NCBI RefSeq assembly: GCF_001619985.1 | Contig: NW_017264200.1 | Coordinates: 124,001 to 188,000 of the forward strand | From: Xylona heveae TC161 | Lineage: Eukaryota > Ascomycota > Xylonomycetes > Xylonales > Xylonaceae | Direction: 5' to 3' | Length of the DNA: 64,000 nucleotides | Shown here: positions 24,723 to 35,452 of the stretch, piece after piece | Layout of the letters: each line of letters opens with the position of its first letter | Numbering within the stretch: the first letter of the stretch is position 1 | Position numbers and translations under genes: made by a program | Notes under the pieces: generated by a model | The model's input: only the letters and a program-made list of their open reading frames with translations | Database searches by the model: none | What the model was told of the DNA's origin: nothing

Positions 24723-26697
24723 GCTGGAAAGTATTCAGAATGCTCAATCTTGGATAGATTCTTCTGAGAGCTAGAGGTAGAGCTAGATGGAGCCTGGAAA
24801 CGTTCTCCAATTTCTCGAATAGAAACGTGTCAAGTCGGCGGAATAATATATCTAGTGATAGATTCGGAGGCAAAGCTTTGGTGAAAGATATGATAAAAGG
24901 TACTTGCAAAAAGCGGAGCGTGTGTAGATTCTATGTCATATGTCTGTTTCGGCTGCGGGGAGTGGTGCACGAGTTCCCGCCGGCTTCGGCCCCACAAATA
25001 TTTGTCAAGTCAAGGTGAAAGAACGATCAACGATAAATATCACGTAACAGTATTGGAATTTAGAGATCCGGCATCATATATTCAAACCAGAAATTCCGAT
25101 TATATTTACTCGAATGACCTTTTAGGTGTGTGACGGCATAAGCTTTCCAAAGCGTCATGGCTCCAGCGGCCTTGCGGCTAGATCAAGCTTTGCGCTAAGA
25201 ACGCCGCAAGCGGTCGCTAAGCTAGTTATAACTCATTGGTATGGCTAAGCATTGGTGTCTCAAAAGAAACATCTCCAAAGCTGAATTAAGCTTCTTTTGT
25301 ATTACTTACATTTATTCTGCAATGTATTTTAAATTGAAATTTCTTGGCATTCTTGGAAATTATAGTAGGGATTTGATTTTCCATGAATATTTCTGGTTTT
25401 ATTAGTTTCGTTATTTCCCCCTTTCAATTTAATTCAATTGATTAATTGTTACTAGAGATCCAGATACCAAACTAATATCGACTTCACACACCAAGCCTTG
25501 AAATACACCCAAATCTGCAATGAGAATATCCAACTGGAAGATCAGAACTGGCAATTCTAATTACAAGAACCCGAGAAGCATGCACCATATAGTCCACCGT
25601 GGCAAGTTATTTTCACTTTCGTTTGGGCACTTCAATAGAACTTGGGATGGTGACTGACACGGAATACTGTTTATCTCATAAGCAAGAACCGGAAAGGAGA
25701 ATATGTTGCTTTGTGGAGATATTTCTTCATCGAGGGCTTCATGACCATGAGCCCAATTACCTATATGAATTTTTGATAACGAAAGTCACACCATCACATG
25801 TGTGAAAGAAAACTGGGAGTTGCGTATAAATGGAATTATAAGGCAGCCCTCGACAAAACCGCTAAACACGGCCCAAAGCGGCAATACACAAACATCGTGG
25901 GCCGTCCACCAAATTCGAATTGCCATACATGGGCTTCTGGGCAATTTTCGGATAAATGGACCATATGCATGTTCAGAATCTGACACTTCATAAGAAAAAA
26001 CATAAGTTCTGTCACCATTTGAGCTTTGTATGGGCACTGGGACAGTGGTAAACGTCCAACAAGGTTTATGCACTGCCAAAAATAGCGCCCCTCCACACCA
26101 CTGGGGCCTCTTCTACAGGCGCTAGACCGGCACTTCCTCCAATTCTTTGGGGATTCTGTCTGCTGGCGAGCACTAGAACGGTTCCCAAAACGGTAACTGA
26201 GAAAAGTCGTCGGACGTCTACGTCGAATCGGTAGACGTCCAACGATGTTTTGGAATTACCGAAAGGGGTAATTCTGAACTAAGTCTTGGGGCGTCAAACT
26301 TCCTCGCTTCTGGCGCTTGTGGCGGTCCAATGTTGCAAAAAAAAAAAAATATAAAATACTAAGGATAGACTCATTAGCTTGCGTCTCTCGGAGACTGAAT
26401 AAGGTCCCTTTTGGGGGATAAAGACATCGGGAAAGAAATCAGTCATGTCACGACGACAAGCCAAGAATATGACGGGGGACATGAGAATTCAACGGACAAA
26501 GGTCAAGATGTGGTACGTAGCAGTACATTTGAGAGGGAGGTCTTCTTGAATATTCCTGTATTTCGCTATATAGATATAGGTACTTCGCTGGAAGTACACG
26601 AAAGGGACTGTATATACCAGTAGCCATTTATCCCGAAGCATCTACCCTTTATATCATTCTATCAAACCAATGCCAAGTGGACCTAGGGACCAGCCCT
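24723..26697. other. AT-rich intergenic region with inverted repeats
   Basis: This 2-kb region has no convincing gene. It is AT-rich from about 25080 to 25600. The right part holds two adjacent hairpin-forming palindromes (26212-26240 and 26253-26274) and a poly-A run near 26337-26348. It probably contains the SDR promoter on the left and the MTA phosphorylase 3' region on the right; the middle may be an old, unrecognisable repeat. Confidence 0.45.
26212..26274. repeat. Pair of adjacent inverted repeats
   Basis: GGACGTCTAC at 26212-26221 is mirrored by GTAGACGTCC at 26231-26240 with a 9-nt spacer, a perfect 10-bp inverted repeat. Thirteen bases on, GAATTACC (26253-26260) is mirrored by GGTAATTC (26267-26274) with a 6-nt spacer. 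Flanks on both sides show weaker complementarity (TTACCG and TTCT blocks), so the whole may be a diverged longer palindrome such as an old MITE. Confidence 0.6.
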
Positions 26698-27788
26698 TTA
26701 GTCGTAGTATCCGGGGAACAGCCACTGGAGTTTCTTCAATGCGTCGGCACCGCGTGCCTCCTTGCCGGTCATACTACCAGCAAACTTCATTGAACCTTCC
26801 AGGTGCTTCGCTTGGACCAAGTCGCTGTGCCTCTCGTTGCTGAGCTCATCCAGCACGGCACCAACGAGACGACGAGCATTCTCCGAGTTGGCTTTCATGT
26901 GGCCCATGACCATCTCGACGTTGACATCCTCCGTGGAGTGCCAGCAGTCGTAGTCGGTAGCCATACAGATCATTTGATAAGCAATCTCCGCCTCGCGGGC
27001 GAGCTTAGCTTCGGGGAGAACGGACATGTTGATAACGGTGCCGCCCCAGCTGCGGTAAATGTTGCTCTCAGCGCGCGTGGAGAATTGAGGACCCTCTGGC
27101 AATAACCGTCAGTATTGATCACTTGCTTCTCTATAGGCGCTGACAGGAAGAATCAAAAAGTCTATAGATAGTCTCACCCATGCAAATAATCATTCCCTTG
27201 TCATGCAAGGTAATGCCGTCGCCCTCCAATGCGTGGCCAGACTTGGCGACAATCTTGGACAGCGTGCTATCAAAAGGGTCGGCGAAGCCAACGTGGCCAA
27301 CCATGCCGCCCTCAAAGAACGTCCAGGGTCTCACGCCCTTTGTACGGTCGAAGACCTGATCGGGAACGACAAAGTCTCGGGGGCGGACCTCCTCCTGGAG
27401 ACTGCCAACAGCAGAGAAGGCGATGATGGTTCGAACACCAATGGAGCGGAGGGCCGCGATATTAGCCCGCGCAGGAACCTCATGGGGAGCGATTTCGTGG
27501 TGCAGACCGTGTCTCGAGAGGAAAGCGATCGGAATCGGGTGTCCGGTGCTGGGCGAAGCGTGGTGCAGGATGGAGATGGGAGAAGATGGCTTGCCCCAGG
27601 GAGTTTCAACATTCAGGTTCGCAACGTGGGTGAAGCCTGGCAAGCTCTTGAGACCCGTGCCGCCAATGACGGCAATGCGCACCGGGGCTGCAGTGGGGAG
27701 TATTCTTGTCAGCAATTCGTTCAAGAAGCCGCGTAGAAGTTGAAAACTGGGGCGACGTACCGTCGTATTTGTCTGCGATTCCAGTCAT
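26698..27788 (-). CDS. MEU1: S-methyl-5'-thioadenosine phosphorylase
   Basis: Three exons, 27788-27761, 27687-27178 and 27095-26698; 311 residues. The protein has VRIAVIGGTGL (phosphate-loop region), FLSRHGLHHEIAPHEVPARAN (nucleoside/phosphate binding), EGPQFSTRAES and the MT-adenosine-type NMSVLPEAKLAREAEIAYQ followed by ATDYDCW. It matches the trimeric PNP/MTAP family across its full length. It cleaves methylthioadenosine from polyamine and ethylene-type reactions to adenine and methylthioribose-1-phosphate in the methionine salvage pathway, normally in cytosol and nucleus. The start at 27788 matches the family. An in-frame ATG at 27875 would add 29 residues free of acidic residues and with four arginines, resembling a mitochondrial presequence. 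It is divergent from the APH-type gene. Confidence 0.95.
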
Positions 27789-28130
27789 ATTCCTGTACCC
27801 GATCGAGACGTGTCTGACCTGGTGATTCCACGGGGTGAGTGGGAAAGAAAAGAGTCGACGGAACAGAGTGGACATACGAGATTATATTGACGATGACAAT
27901 CACCTAAATTGGAGGAAAAATTCCCTTATCGAGACCTTTCCCGTCAGGGCCCCGCGAGGGGTAAACCATGCGTCAGCAACTTGGCTCACTATTGGTCAGC
28001 GCTACCCGTTCGCTAAGTCAAAGTCGTTCAGCCTTGCACTCACTGGGTGCAGGTACCTGTGCTAAGGGCCATCCCAGTTACTCTACTTGTCTTTAGTGTA
28101 CCCAGGGACTCTTAACATTGTTTATACCTG
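27789..28130. promoter_or_regulatory. Divergent promoter region, MTA phosphorylase / APH-type kinase
   Basis: This 342-nt region separates two divergent starts. The first 87 nt could be the coding extension of the phosphorylase if the ATG at 27875 is used. No recognised factor site was seen. Confidence 0.4.
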
Positions 28131-29153
28131 ATGCTACATGTGTCCAAGTTGATATATAATTTCATCTACTCGCGCCCCAACATCGGAATGCCTTCAAATC
28201 TTGTTCCGCATGAGAATGGCCCTTTCCGTGATACTATCAAGCAACTGGCACCTAATCGGTGGCTTCTAGGGTCGTCCCTTCTGTGCGAACGACATGAGCC
28301 CGCTGACATTAGCTGCGCATGGACAGATATTGATGGCTCAGGGTATTCTCTTCAGACATTTGACGAGCCTGTTCGCTCTTGGACAAACCCAGACCCGGAA
28401 GGTCCAATAGTCTGCGTCCGAACCTTCTACTCTTCCTCTGTATGGAGAATCGGGAATTCAGCATACTTCAAGTCGTGTCTTTGGTCACCGGAAATCGAAA
28501 CAGAAGCTACAACTATCGAATTTGTCCAGCAGAACTTTCCTAATGTACCCGTTCCTTCCATTATGAAACATTACATCGATGAAAAAGGACAGTTCTCGCA
28601 TCTTCTAATGCGGACAATGCCCGGTGAGGTCCTCAATACCGCCTGGGAAAGTCTGAGTGAGATCGAGCAACAAGAGGTCGCTCATCAAGTGGCAGATATT
28701 GTCAAGATACTGTCATCCTTATCCAGAGATGCAGTTGTCAGTGCGACCGGAAAGAGAGTAATGGAGCCATATCTTATGAAACGTGGTACACCACAACCCA
28801 CGCATTTTGATTGTTTCCTTGACCCGGATTGTGGCAGCAACTTCGAGACAATATGGGGGAAAGAACAGAATGAATTTGTCTTTTACCACCAAGACCTTGG
28901 ACCCACAAACATCATGGTAGAAAGACGTCAAGAAAAGGTTGTTGTATCAGGCATCTTGGACTGGGCCGGCGTGGGATTTCTTCCGAAAGGTTTTATAGCA
29001 ACAAAACCGTCCTTCTCCCCGGGTTTCGAATTTGAGTGGGGCTGTGCGGGCGATAGGAGACAGTGGATGATCATGCTTCGCGATGCACTGATTGGGAATG
29101 GCTTTCAGTGGTTTGCCTACGACTGGGCCGAGTGGTTTGGTCTCGAAACGTAA
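28131..29153 (+). CDS. Aminoglycoside-phosphotransferase-like (APH) kinase-fold protein
   Basis: Single exon, 340 residues from 28131; a second ATG at 28188 (MPSNLVPHENGPF) is as likely a start. The C-lobe motifs of the APH fold are clear: the Brenner-type catalytic loop YHQDLGPTNIMVERR (HxDxxxxN) at about residue 261 and the metal-binding ILDWAG at about 280. The N-lobe is recognisable by EATTIEFVQQNFPNVPVPSIM and the hinge-like LLMRTMPGEVL. Fungal APH proteins are numerous and mostly uncharacterised small-molecule kinases, and this one is not tied to drug resistance. Both key catalytic Asp residues are present, so an active enzyme is likely. The substrate is unknown. It shares a 342-nt upstream region with the MTA phosphorylase gene. 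Confidence 0.85.
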   Translation: MLHVSKLIYNFIYSRPNIGMPSNLVPHENGPFRDTIKQLAPNRWLLGSSLLCERHEPADISCAWTDIDGSGYSLQTFDEPVRSWTNPDPEGPIVCVRTFYSSSVWRIGNSAYFKSCLWSPEIETEATTIEFVQQNFPNVPVPSIMKHYIDEKGQFSHLLMRTMPGEVLNTAWESLSEIEQQEVAHQVADIVKILSSLSRDAVVSATGKRVMEPYLMKRGTPQPTHFDCFLDPDCGSNFETIWGKEQNEFVFYHQDLGPTNIMVERRQEKVVVSGILDWAGVGFLPKGFIATKPSFSPGFEFEWGCAGDRRQWMIMLRDALIGNGFQWFAYDWAEWFGLET

Positions 29154-29550
29154 ATGCCGTAAAATTGGGTTATGAATTTAAGTCTCTCAAAATCCAACGC
29201 TCCTCCTGTAGTGTGGAGCGTTACGAATACGGGTTAAAGGCTCTGAAGCAAGCACATCATTTGATATAATATAGTACTAGTTACTCCAAGCTTCTCTGAT
29301 AGAGCTGACTTCCCCGATTCCAAAGTCTGTCGCTGGAATGACTGTGCTATCGCAAACCAAAACCATAACGTGGTACTAATGGAAAGACCGGACGCAGGCG
29401 ATGAGCCTGCTTGTTATATAGAACAGCCATGACAGGATGCGGAGGCTGAATCAGGAAAGACTATTGAACAAACGTTAGTGGAATAGAAATCCTGGCAAAT
29501 GTCAAACTAATGTCAAGAAGGTTTCATACCACTTGTCTGATTTCCTCCGC
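29154..29550. other. Convergent intergenic region
   Basis: About 400 nt lie between the APH-type stop and the small cysteine-protein stop. The region is AT-rich with no coding sequence recognised and probably holds both polyadenylation regions. Confidence 0.4.
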
Positions 29551-29715
29551 CTATTTCTTCGATGGAGGAGGAGCGTTAGACAGGGGAGCCACGCTAACAG
29601 GGAGTTCCGCATTGCAGACAACTAGCTTTAGAGGATCTTGAGGATCTTTAATCAAATTCGTGCATTTGTACCTTCCGGTTATATTGTTGTATCCACATTT
29701 GCTACAGTTCGGCAT
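29551..29715 (-). CDS. Tiny four-cysteine protein, possible zinc ribbon
   Basis: A 54-residue frame begins MPNCSKCGYNNITGRYKC and ends SNAPPPSKK. Cysteines at 4, 7, 18 and 34 (CxxC, then YKC, then VVC) could form a single zinc site. The frame continues upstream without a stop to 29949, but the upstream part has low-quality composition, so the internal ATG at 29715 is taken as the start. I recall small fungal proteins with the same start and the same Pro-rich end, which supports it as real. Function is unknown. It shows no signal peptide or membrane segment. An additional upstream exon cannot be excluded. Confidence 0.55.
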   Translation of the reverse strand: MPNCSKCGYNNITGRYKCTNLIKDPQDPLKLVVCNAELPVSVAPLSNAPPPSKK

Positions 29716-30569
29716 TTTGGACTTCTGAAGCTCGAAGTGTGCGACTTGAGGTATGCCTTGTGGAGAAATGAGATTTTGATTAAATAGCAGAAATGAGTAC
29801 ACAGGTTGAAATCTTCCAAAGCAAACGCAACAGAAACTGGCAGAAACCAGCATCTTTATAATGAGTACAGAACAGTACGAGGAGTAGTGTTGTGGGAAAA
29901 TTATTCCAGGCTCCTTACCCCGCCTTCGATCCCCGGATATTAGAGCCAAAGATCATTCTTGCCTTGCTGTGCCGTTTATGGGACCTCCATTGATTGGAAA
30001 ATGCAACTTAGGCAGCCATGGTCACGGACTTTGTGCTGTCAAGCCGCGACCTGCAAGGCTGAAGATAAAAAGCCCTTCTTGATAAGGGGAATGCGTTGGT
30101 TTTCTCGCTAACGCTCTTGCCGCCGAGCCAGCATGCAGCCATGCCAGTAAGGCATTGACTTGATTGCTAAGGAACAAGGCGGCAGTCTGACTTGTAGGAG
30201 ATTATACTTATGAGGACGACGTTTATGAAGAAACGAGACCAAAGAACTTTGGTATTATAAGGCACTCGCGGAAAATGCTGAGTCTTGACAGGCTGAGAAC
30301 ACCAGGATTACACGGTTACACCAGCGGTCATCTTTCCGTCCCAAACAGTCAGCCCACTTATTATTAGTTCTATGTCAAATGTCAGATTGGACAAGATTGA
30401 AAAAATGAGACGATACTAGGAAAGTACCGATTTGATTTGAGAAGATGCGATTCTAAACAGTATATGCGGCAATGCGACCCGTGCTACCCATGTCCAGTCC
30501 AAAAACAAGCAAAAAAATGGCAGAACTTTTACACTGCAGCTTAGCTGTTGGCCTGGTATCATAATACAA
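29716..30569. other. Intergenic region
   Basis: About 850 nt separate the small cysteine-protein start from the BUD22 stop. Frames here are short, and one in 30416-30569 runs over the BUD22 end as a shadow. No gene was recognised. Confidence 0.4.
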
Positions 30570-32011
30570 TTAATCAAAGACGACCTTCTTTCCCTGGAAA
30601 GACGCCTGCTTTTGCTCCTTGGCCAGCTTAGCCGCCTGCCATGACGGATGCAAAGGCCCTTGGTCATCATTTTTGGCCTTCCGAGGTCCAACGGGCATAT
30701 TATTTGCGCCAGTCATCTGGTCAGGCTTTGCTTTTGACTGACCGTAACCGCCAGGTTTTGCACCGCGGCCTCTGAATCTAGCTTTTGGATCTCTGTCGTC
30801 AGCTCCCCGGGCACCTCGTCGAGGATCCCAATCGGCATCTCGACCGGCCTTCTGCAGATGCTTGGCTCCGCTTCCGAACTTCTTCTCCCAGAGTGCTCTT
30901 CGAGCCTGTTGTCCCCTTCGATTCTTCCGTGGTTGGTTCTCGGGGATATCGTCCTCTGGCTCCGACTCCGATCCTGACAGATAACCTCCCATCATAAGAG
31001 ATGGCAGGAAGGTTGTGCTTTTCGGCGGCGCAGCTTCTGTCTTCTGCTTCTTCGATTTATTTGGAGGAGGGGACGAAGAGCGATCATCAGAAGGAGTAGG
31101 AGATGCTGAATGACGAGCATTGCGAGCACGTTCAGCTTTGGACCAGCCCCGAATCTCTGCAATTCCGTCTTCGTCTTCATCCTCAGATCCTTCATCAGAC
31201 GAGGATGCCAGACGTGCATTATATCTGGAATAGTCTTCTTCGTCTTCCTCATCTTCAACATCTGGAACTGGGCCCCGCTCATCCTCTGATTCGCCCGAAC
31301 CAGACCCCTCGAATCCGGGCGAGTCTGATTCGGCGATCTTTGTAGGTGCCTCTTTCTTTGCCATCTTCGGTTGTTTCTCTTCAGCATCGCTTTCGCCGTC
31401 TTCTCCCGGGGATGCATCAGTTTGTGATTCAGTCTGGTTTTGCTTCGGGGCATGTTCCCCGACCCCAAGCACATATCGGATTGAGGCGGTGACATCCCCC
31501 ATAGTCGTCTTGACCGGATTCGATGCATACAGGCGGGCTGTTACATTGGCTATTGCGGGTGAGAGCGGCGCTTGAATGACCTTGAGTTTCGCTTCGATGT
31601 CCGGAGGAAAGCTTGGGGATGATGCGATAGTCTTTGTCTTGAGCAGGACTTTATAAAGGTGATTTTGAGCGACTTTGATAAAGTCAAGACTCTATAGATT
31701 TCCATCGTTCTTTAGCTATTCAAAAATTGTCGACAATGATTTGTTCTAGGTTCATTGCAACTCACCTTTAGTGCTTCGATCTCGGCATCAAGTCGCGCCA
31801 GGTCTGCTTCATTCTTCTGTGATTTAGCGGTTTTCTGGCGTCTTCCAAGCTTTTGCCTCTCAAAGCCCCTCGCAGTCTTCAGCGCTTTGTTCAGGAGTTT
31901 AATGCCATGCACAATCTTTTCTTCTGCGTGCTTCCTTCGCACTGCGATCATGCGGTCAAGACGGACCTCCCTGCCCTCGCCGAGAGCATCTCCATGCTTT
32001 CGTTTTGGCAT
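30570..32011 (-). CDS. BUD22: Ribosome biogenesis protein Bud22 (SRFBP1 family)
   Basis: Two exons, 32011-31766 and 31691-30570, with a 74-nt intron; 455 residues. The N-terminal 80 residues are basic and helical (KHAEEKIVHGIKLLNKALKT). The middle is very acidic with Ser/Glu/Asp runs typical of nucleolar factors. The end is PLHPSWQAAKLAKEQKQ followed by FQGKKVVFD, the conserved Bud22/SRFBP1 C-terminal signature. The role known for the family is 18S rRNA maturation in the nucleolus. The phase-0 junction joins ALK to SLDFIKVAQNHLYKV, a conserved helix. GAGATGAG lies 296 nt upstream of the start on the coding strand, as in the ENP2 promoter. Confidence 0.92.
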
Positions 32012-32412
32012 TTTATAGAGTGCAATGGCGACTATCACCAAGCTCGATCAGCCGGTGTAGTTGTGAAATTGAAGTTGTAGAATGTGTGCGAATTTGCATG
32101 TGGGAAGATTTTGGGTTGGTGGTTTGACTGGCAGAAAATAAAGTTGCGCACGGACCAAGTTCGACCGCCAGACTCAGCAGCGGCTTGTTGCCTTCCGGGT
32201 TTGGGTTTACTCTTACGAAAGCCAAGCAAGAACCGTTTCGACCTCGACCAGACAACAATAATCATGCGGGGTTAATTGGAAAATCGTCCGCACGGATAAC
32301 TTCTATCTCATCTCCCTTCTTATGAGGCCAATTCGAAGCTTGAGTCTTTGGATTTAATTTACATTGCCTGTCGTGCCATATTTCGAGCTAGTAGCCTTCC
32401 CAGCTTCTCATC
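32012..32412. promoter_or_regulatory. Divergent promoter region, BUD22 / membrane protein
   Basis: This 400-nt region lies between divergent starts. It holds GAGATGAG on the minus strand at 32307-32314, a PAC-core match suited to the BUD22 direction. Nothing else was recognised. Confidence 0.4.
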
Positions 32413-33673
32413 ATGCTCACATTCAGTGGGATTGCTAAGGTGTTACTCCTCTGCTTATCAGCTGCTGGATTTTATTCAACCTGGTCCCTTTCATTTCGAA
32501 ATGGCTTTTTCGATCAGATCATGTCGTTGGTAGAAAACCAGAATTCATTTCTTCCGGGCACAGAAGAACCGCTGAAACTTCAATATGTCGGCATCCCCGC
32601 TCTGGATAAGCAGCTTGCAATACTTGTAACATTCTGGTACCCTCTGGTCGACGGAAGAACCCCAGAGGCATCTTTGCACGCGTTCAAATTTGTTGCAAAT
32701 TTCATTGCTATTTGGGTGGTCTTTGTGGTTGAAAGCTACCGGCTGAGCAACAAGTGGAGAGTCGTATCATTGTACGCTATTGGATAATCCTTTCAGTCGC
32801 CTTACCGTGCCAGCTGACAATTTTTGAAATAGTACTACTTTCTGGGGTTTAATGGCGCAAAATGTAGACTTTGCTACTGCTGCGCCTCTTCTCTTGGCTC
32901 TTCATCTTTTCACTTCGCCGGCAAGCTTAGAACCCTCAAGGAAATCTCCAAACACGCCTGCTGCAAATCTTGTCATCTGGCCAGGGCATCTACTCGTTCT
33001 TCCATTCTCAGTCATTCTCGGAGTGGTGATTCCGTCTGTTCTCGCCTGCCTTCCAGCACCTGATTTTTTCAGTTACGCGACACAACAGAATTTCATTGCC
33101 TTGTGGCAAGCATTCCCATTATGGATCACACTGAGCCAATTGATTCTTTGCGCCGTGCTTTCACCAATTCTGCCAGCCAAGGAGCGATCATACCGATCGG
33201 CAGCTGAGCGCAATGCGGTAGTGCTCCGGTGCCTGCGAACTGTCTACTTTGGCGCCTTCGCTTTGGCTGCCCTTGCGCATGTTGCTTCAGTCACCTTGTC
33301 AGTGGCACCGATCCTGTTCCCGAACGTGTTTGTGTCGGAGTACCGCGCCGCGTTCCATCCGTTGCGCGCTTTTGCACCCGTAGCTCCATGGACAAAGGAT
33401 ACGATTGTATCTCTAGGACAAGGCGCCCTCCGGTTCATGCAGTGGGACGAAATCGTTGGATGCACTGCAACGCTTATTTGGGCCTTGGTCCTTAACCGCA
33501 ATGCTCATGCCGGCCGAATTTCGCCTCATGGATGGTTCGACCTTGCCCTTAAGGTGGTCGGTTTGACAATCTTGACAGGACCAGCCGGTGCAGTTATCGC
33601 GCTTATATGGGGCAGAGACGAGCTTGTGCTTGGTGACATTGGTGATCCTATTGACGAGAAAAAGTTACTCTAA
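32413..33673 (+). CDS. Multi-pass integral membrane protein, fungal-specific
   Basis: Two exons, 32413-32771 and 32833-33673, with a 61-nt phase-2 intron; 399 residues. Hydrophobic helices occur at about 5-27, 70-85, 95-112, 121-143, 160-185, 205-225, 240-265 and 345-370, so seven or eight passes are likely. Conserved-looking loops are VGIPALDKQLAILVTFWYP and WGLMAQNVDFATAAP. Similar proteins of unknown function occur near metabolic clusters and elsewhere in Eurotiomycetes as I recall, and some are annotated only as integral membrane proteins. No catalytic motif was identified. The first helix is probably a signal anchor. It converges on the complex I subunit gene (stops 278 nt apart) and is divergent from BUD22. 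Confidence 0.85.
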
Positions 33674-33951
33674 TGCAACCGCTCTGCAATTGGCCTGCTA
33701 CTCTAGGAAAAGCGATTAAAGAATATTGAGGTCATTCAAGAAGGCCCATACGTTTAATAAATATACAGTACCTTTTTAAAATTAGTCATTAAGTCTCAAG
33801 TAACAAACAATTGTAATACGATACATATGCTGAGTATAGGCTCAATGCTCAACAGTTGCGATCTAAGCTCGGATATGTGACAATTGCCTTGCAATACCAA
33901 ATCAGTCTTCGAGTATGTGCCTAAGTGATTACGCCCTGACGCTAAATATTG

Positions 33952-34926
33952 TTATTTCTTCTGATCTTCCTTCTTCTCTTCGGGTTTTGGGGTTGGCAAT
34001 TTGAACTGATTGCAAGATTAGTATAGACGTATCGCGATATTGGGATTACTGACTAACCTCATCGGGCTTGCGATCTTTACCAGGCCCGACCTGTTCCCAT
34101 GTGCTGCTACCGCCCTCAAAATTGCGGAACGCCTGTGTCAATTCCAATGGCTCAACAACAATTCTTTTCTTCTCTTCATCATATCTGATCTCCGTGTATC
34201 CGGTCAATGGAAAGTCTTTTCGCAGGGGATGACCGTCAAACCCATAGTCAGTCATGATACGTCTGAGATCCGGATGGCCGACAAAGAAGACGCCGAATAG
34301 ATCGTAGACTTCTCTTTCATACCAATTGGCGCCATCGTAGAGATCGGTGATACTGGGGACCGGAGTAGCCTCATCTGCGTAAGTTTTCACTCGAATACGT
34401 GAGTTGTGGCGGACGCTGAGGAGATTGTACACAACCTCGAAGCGCTGGTCACGAGTGGGATAGTCCACGGCCGTGATATCAGAGACTTGTGTATACTCGG
34501 CCGCAGTGTGGTATTTGAGAAAGTTGAAGACTGGAATCACACCCGCAGGGGGAATGTAAATAGTGAGCTCGTCCTTCCAAACGGAGAATTGTTGAATATA
34601 TTTGGGCAAACACGACATCAGATATTGGCCGTATTTGTGAAGGTTGGCCGACTGAGCTTGATATTTATCGGCTGGGTTAACAATGGGCTCATGAACAATT
34701 CCAGAAGCTAGAAAAGTTTAGTAGGCTCTCAATTTATGCAATGGATCTAGGCAACAGCCGTACCAGATCTCTGAGCGTGTCGCAAGTTTGGAATATCCTC
34801 TGAAACCACATCCTTCATGCGTAAACATGCTGATGTGAATGCTCGAGCTGTGCCCGCTCTGATCAAACGACCTTCTCCGACACGAGCGGAATGAAGAAAA
34901 CGACAGCGGTTAATTCGCAATGCCAT
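33952..34926 (-). CDS. NDUFS3: NADH:ubiquinone oxidoreductase 30-kDa subunit (NDUFS3/NuoC)
   Basis: Three exons, 34926-34764, 34707-34058 and 34005-33952; 288 residues. Residues 1-35 are Arg/Ser/Ala-rich with no acidic residue before about 16, a mitochondrial presequence. The mature part has [17 protein letters not shown], then the family signature [19 protein letters not shown] with [20 protein letters not shown]. The last exon adds a charged tail ([17 protein letters not shown]). The subunit sits in the peripheral arm of complex I near the quinone-binding module. The length matches fungal orthologues (about 280). The gene shares a promoter region with NOT4 that contains a CACGTGAC site. Confidence 0.95.
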
Positions 34927-35452
34927 TTTTGTTCAAGCAATTCAAGAATTTGAGAAAGAATGGGTAATCAACATTAAGGATAAGAGTATGACCGGTGCTT
35001 TCCCCACTTCTCCAGACTTCTCCACTTGTCCAGTGGTGTCGTTGGCTTGCTCTTCCCGAGCACTGACCCGGTCTAGTTCGGTGAGGTTGGGGGACTTGCT
35101 GGGCAGGAGAACTTACGTAATCGAGCGACCGGCTTTCCACAAGATCGGCTAATGCGCCCCACGTGACCGGTACCTTCTTTCGCCTCTTGCGACTCCCATT
35201 TGGCGATTTGACGCGAGTGCCGAGAATCATCGATACCTCAGTTTTCCAATCTCGCTCTTTGACACCCTAATCCTTTAAGTCTGCATTCTGTACTTAGCTC
35301 CCTCAAAGAGTGGCGTTGGGTTTTCTTGATCGGCGTGTCGATAGGCGTTTATCTTTTCCCTCTCTCGACGCTTTCCCTACACTCCATTTTTTCCTCCTAA
35401 TCTCCTTTCACGAGTGGGTCGCTCTCAGTCGGCCTACGTCTTTCTACTCAAG
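34927..35452. promoter_or_regulatory. Bidirectional promoter, NDUFS3 / NOT4
   Basis: The 526-nt region between divergent starts contains CACGTGAC at 35160-35167, read GTCACGTG on the other strand. This is the core recognised by Cbf1-type bHLH factors, which in ascomycetes regulate respiratory and sulfur genes (established for the family; occupancy here is inference). The side near NOT4 is pyrimidine-rich and is probably its 5' UTR. Confidence 0.5.
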
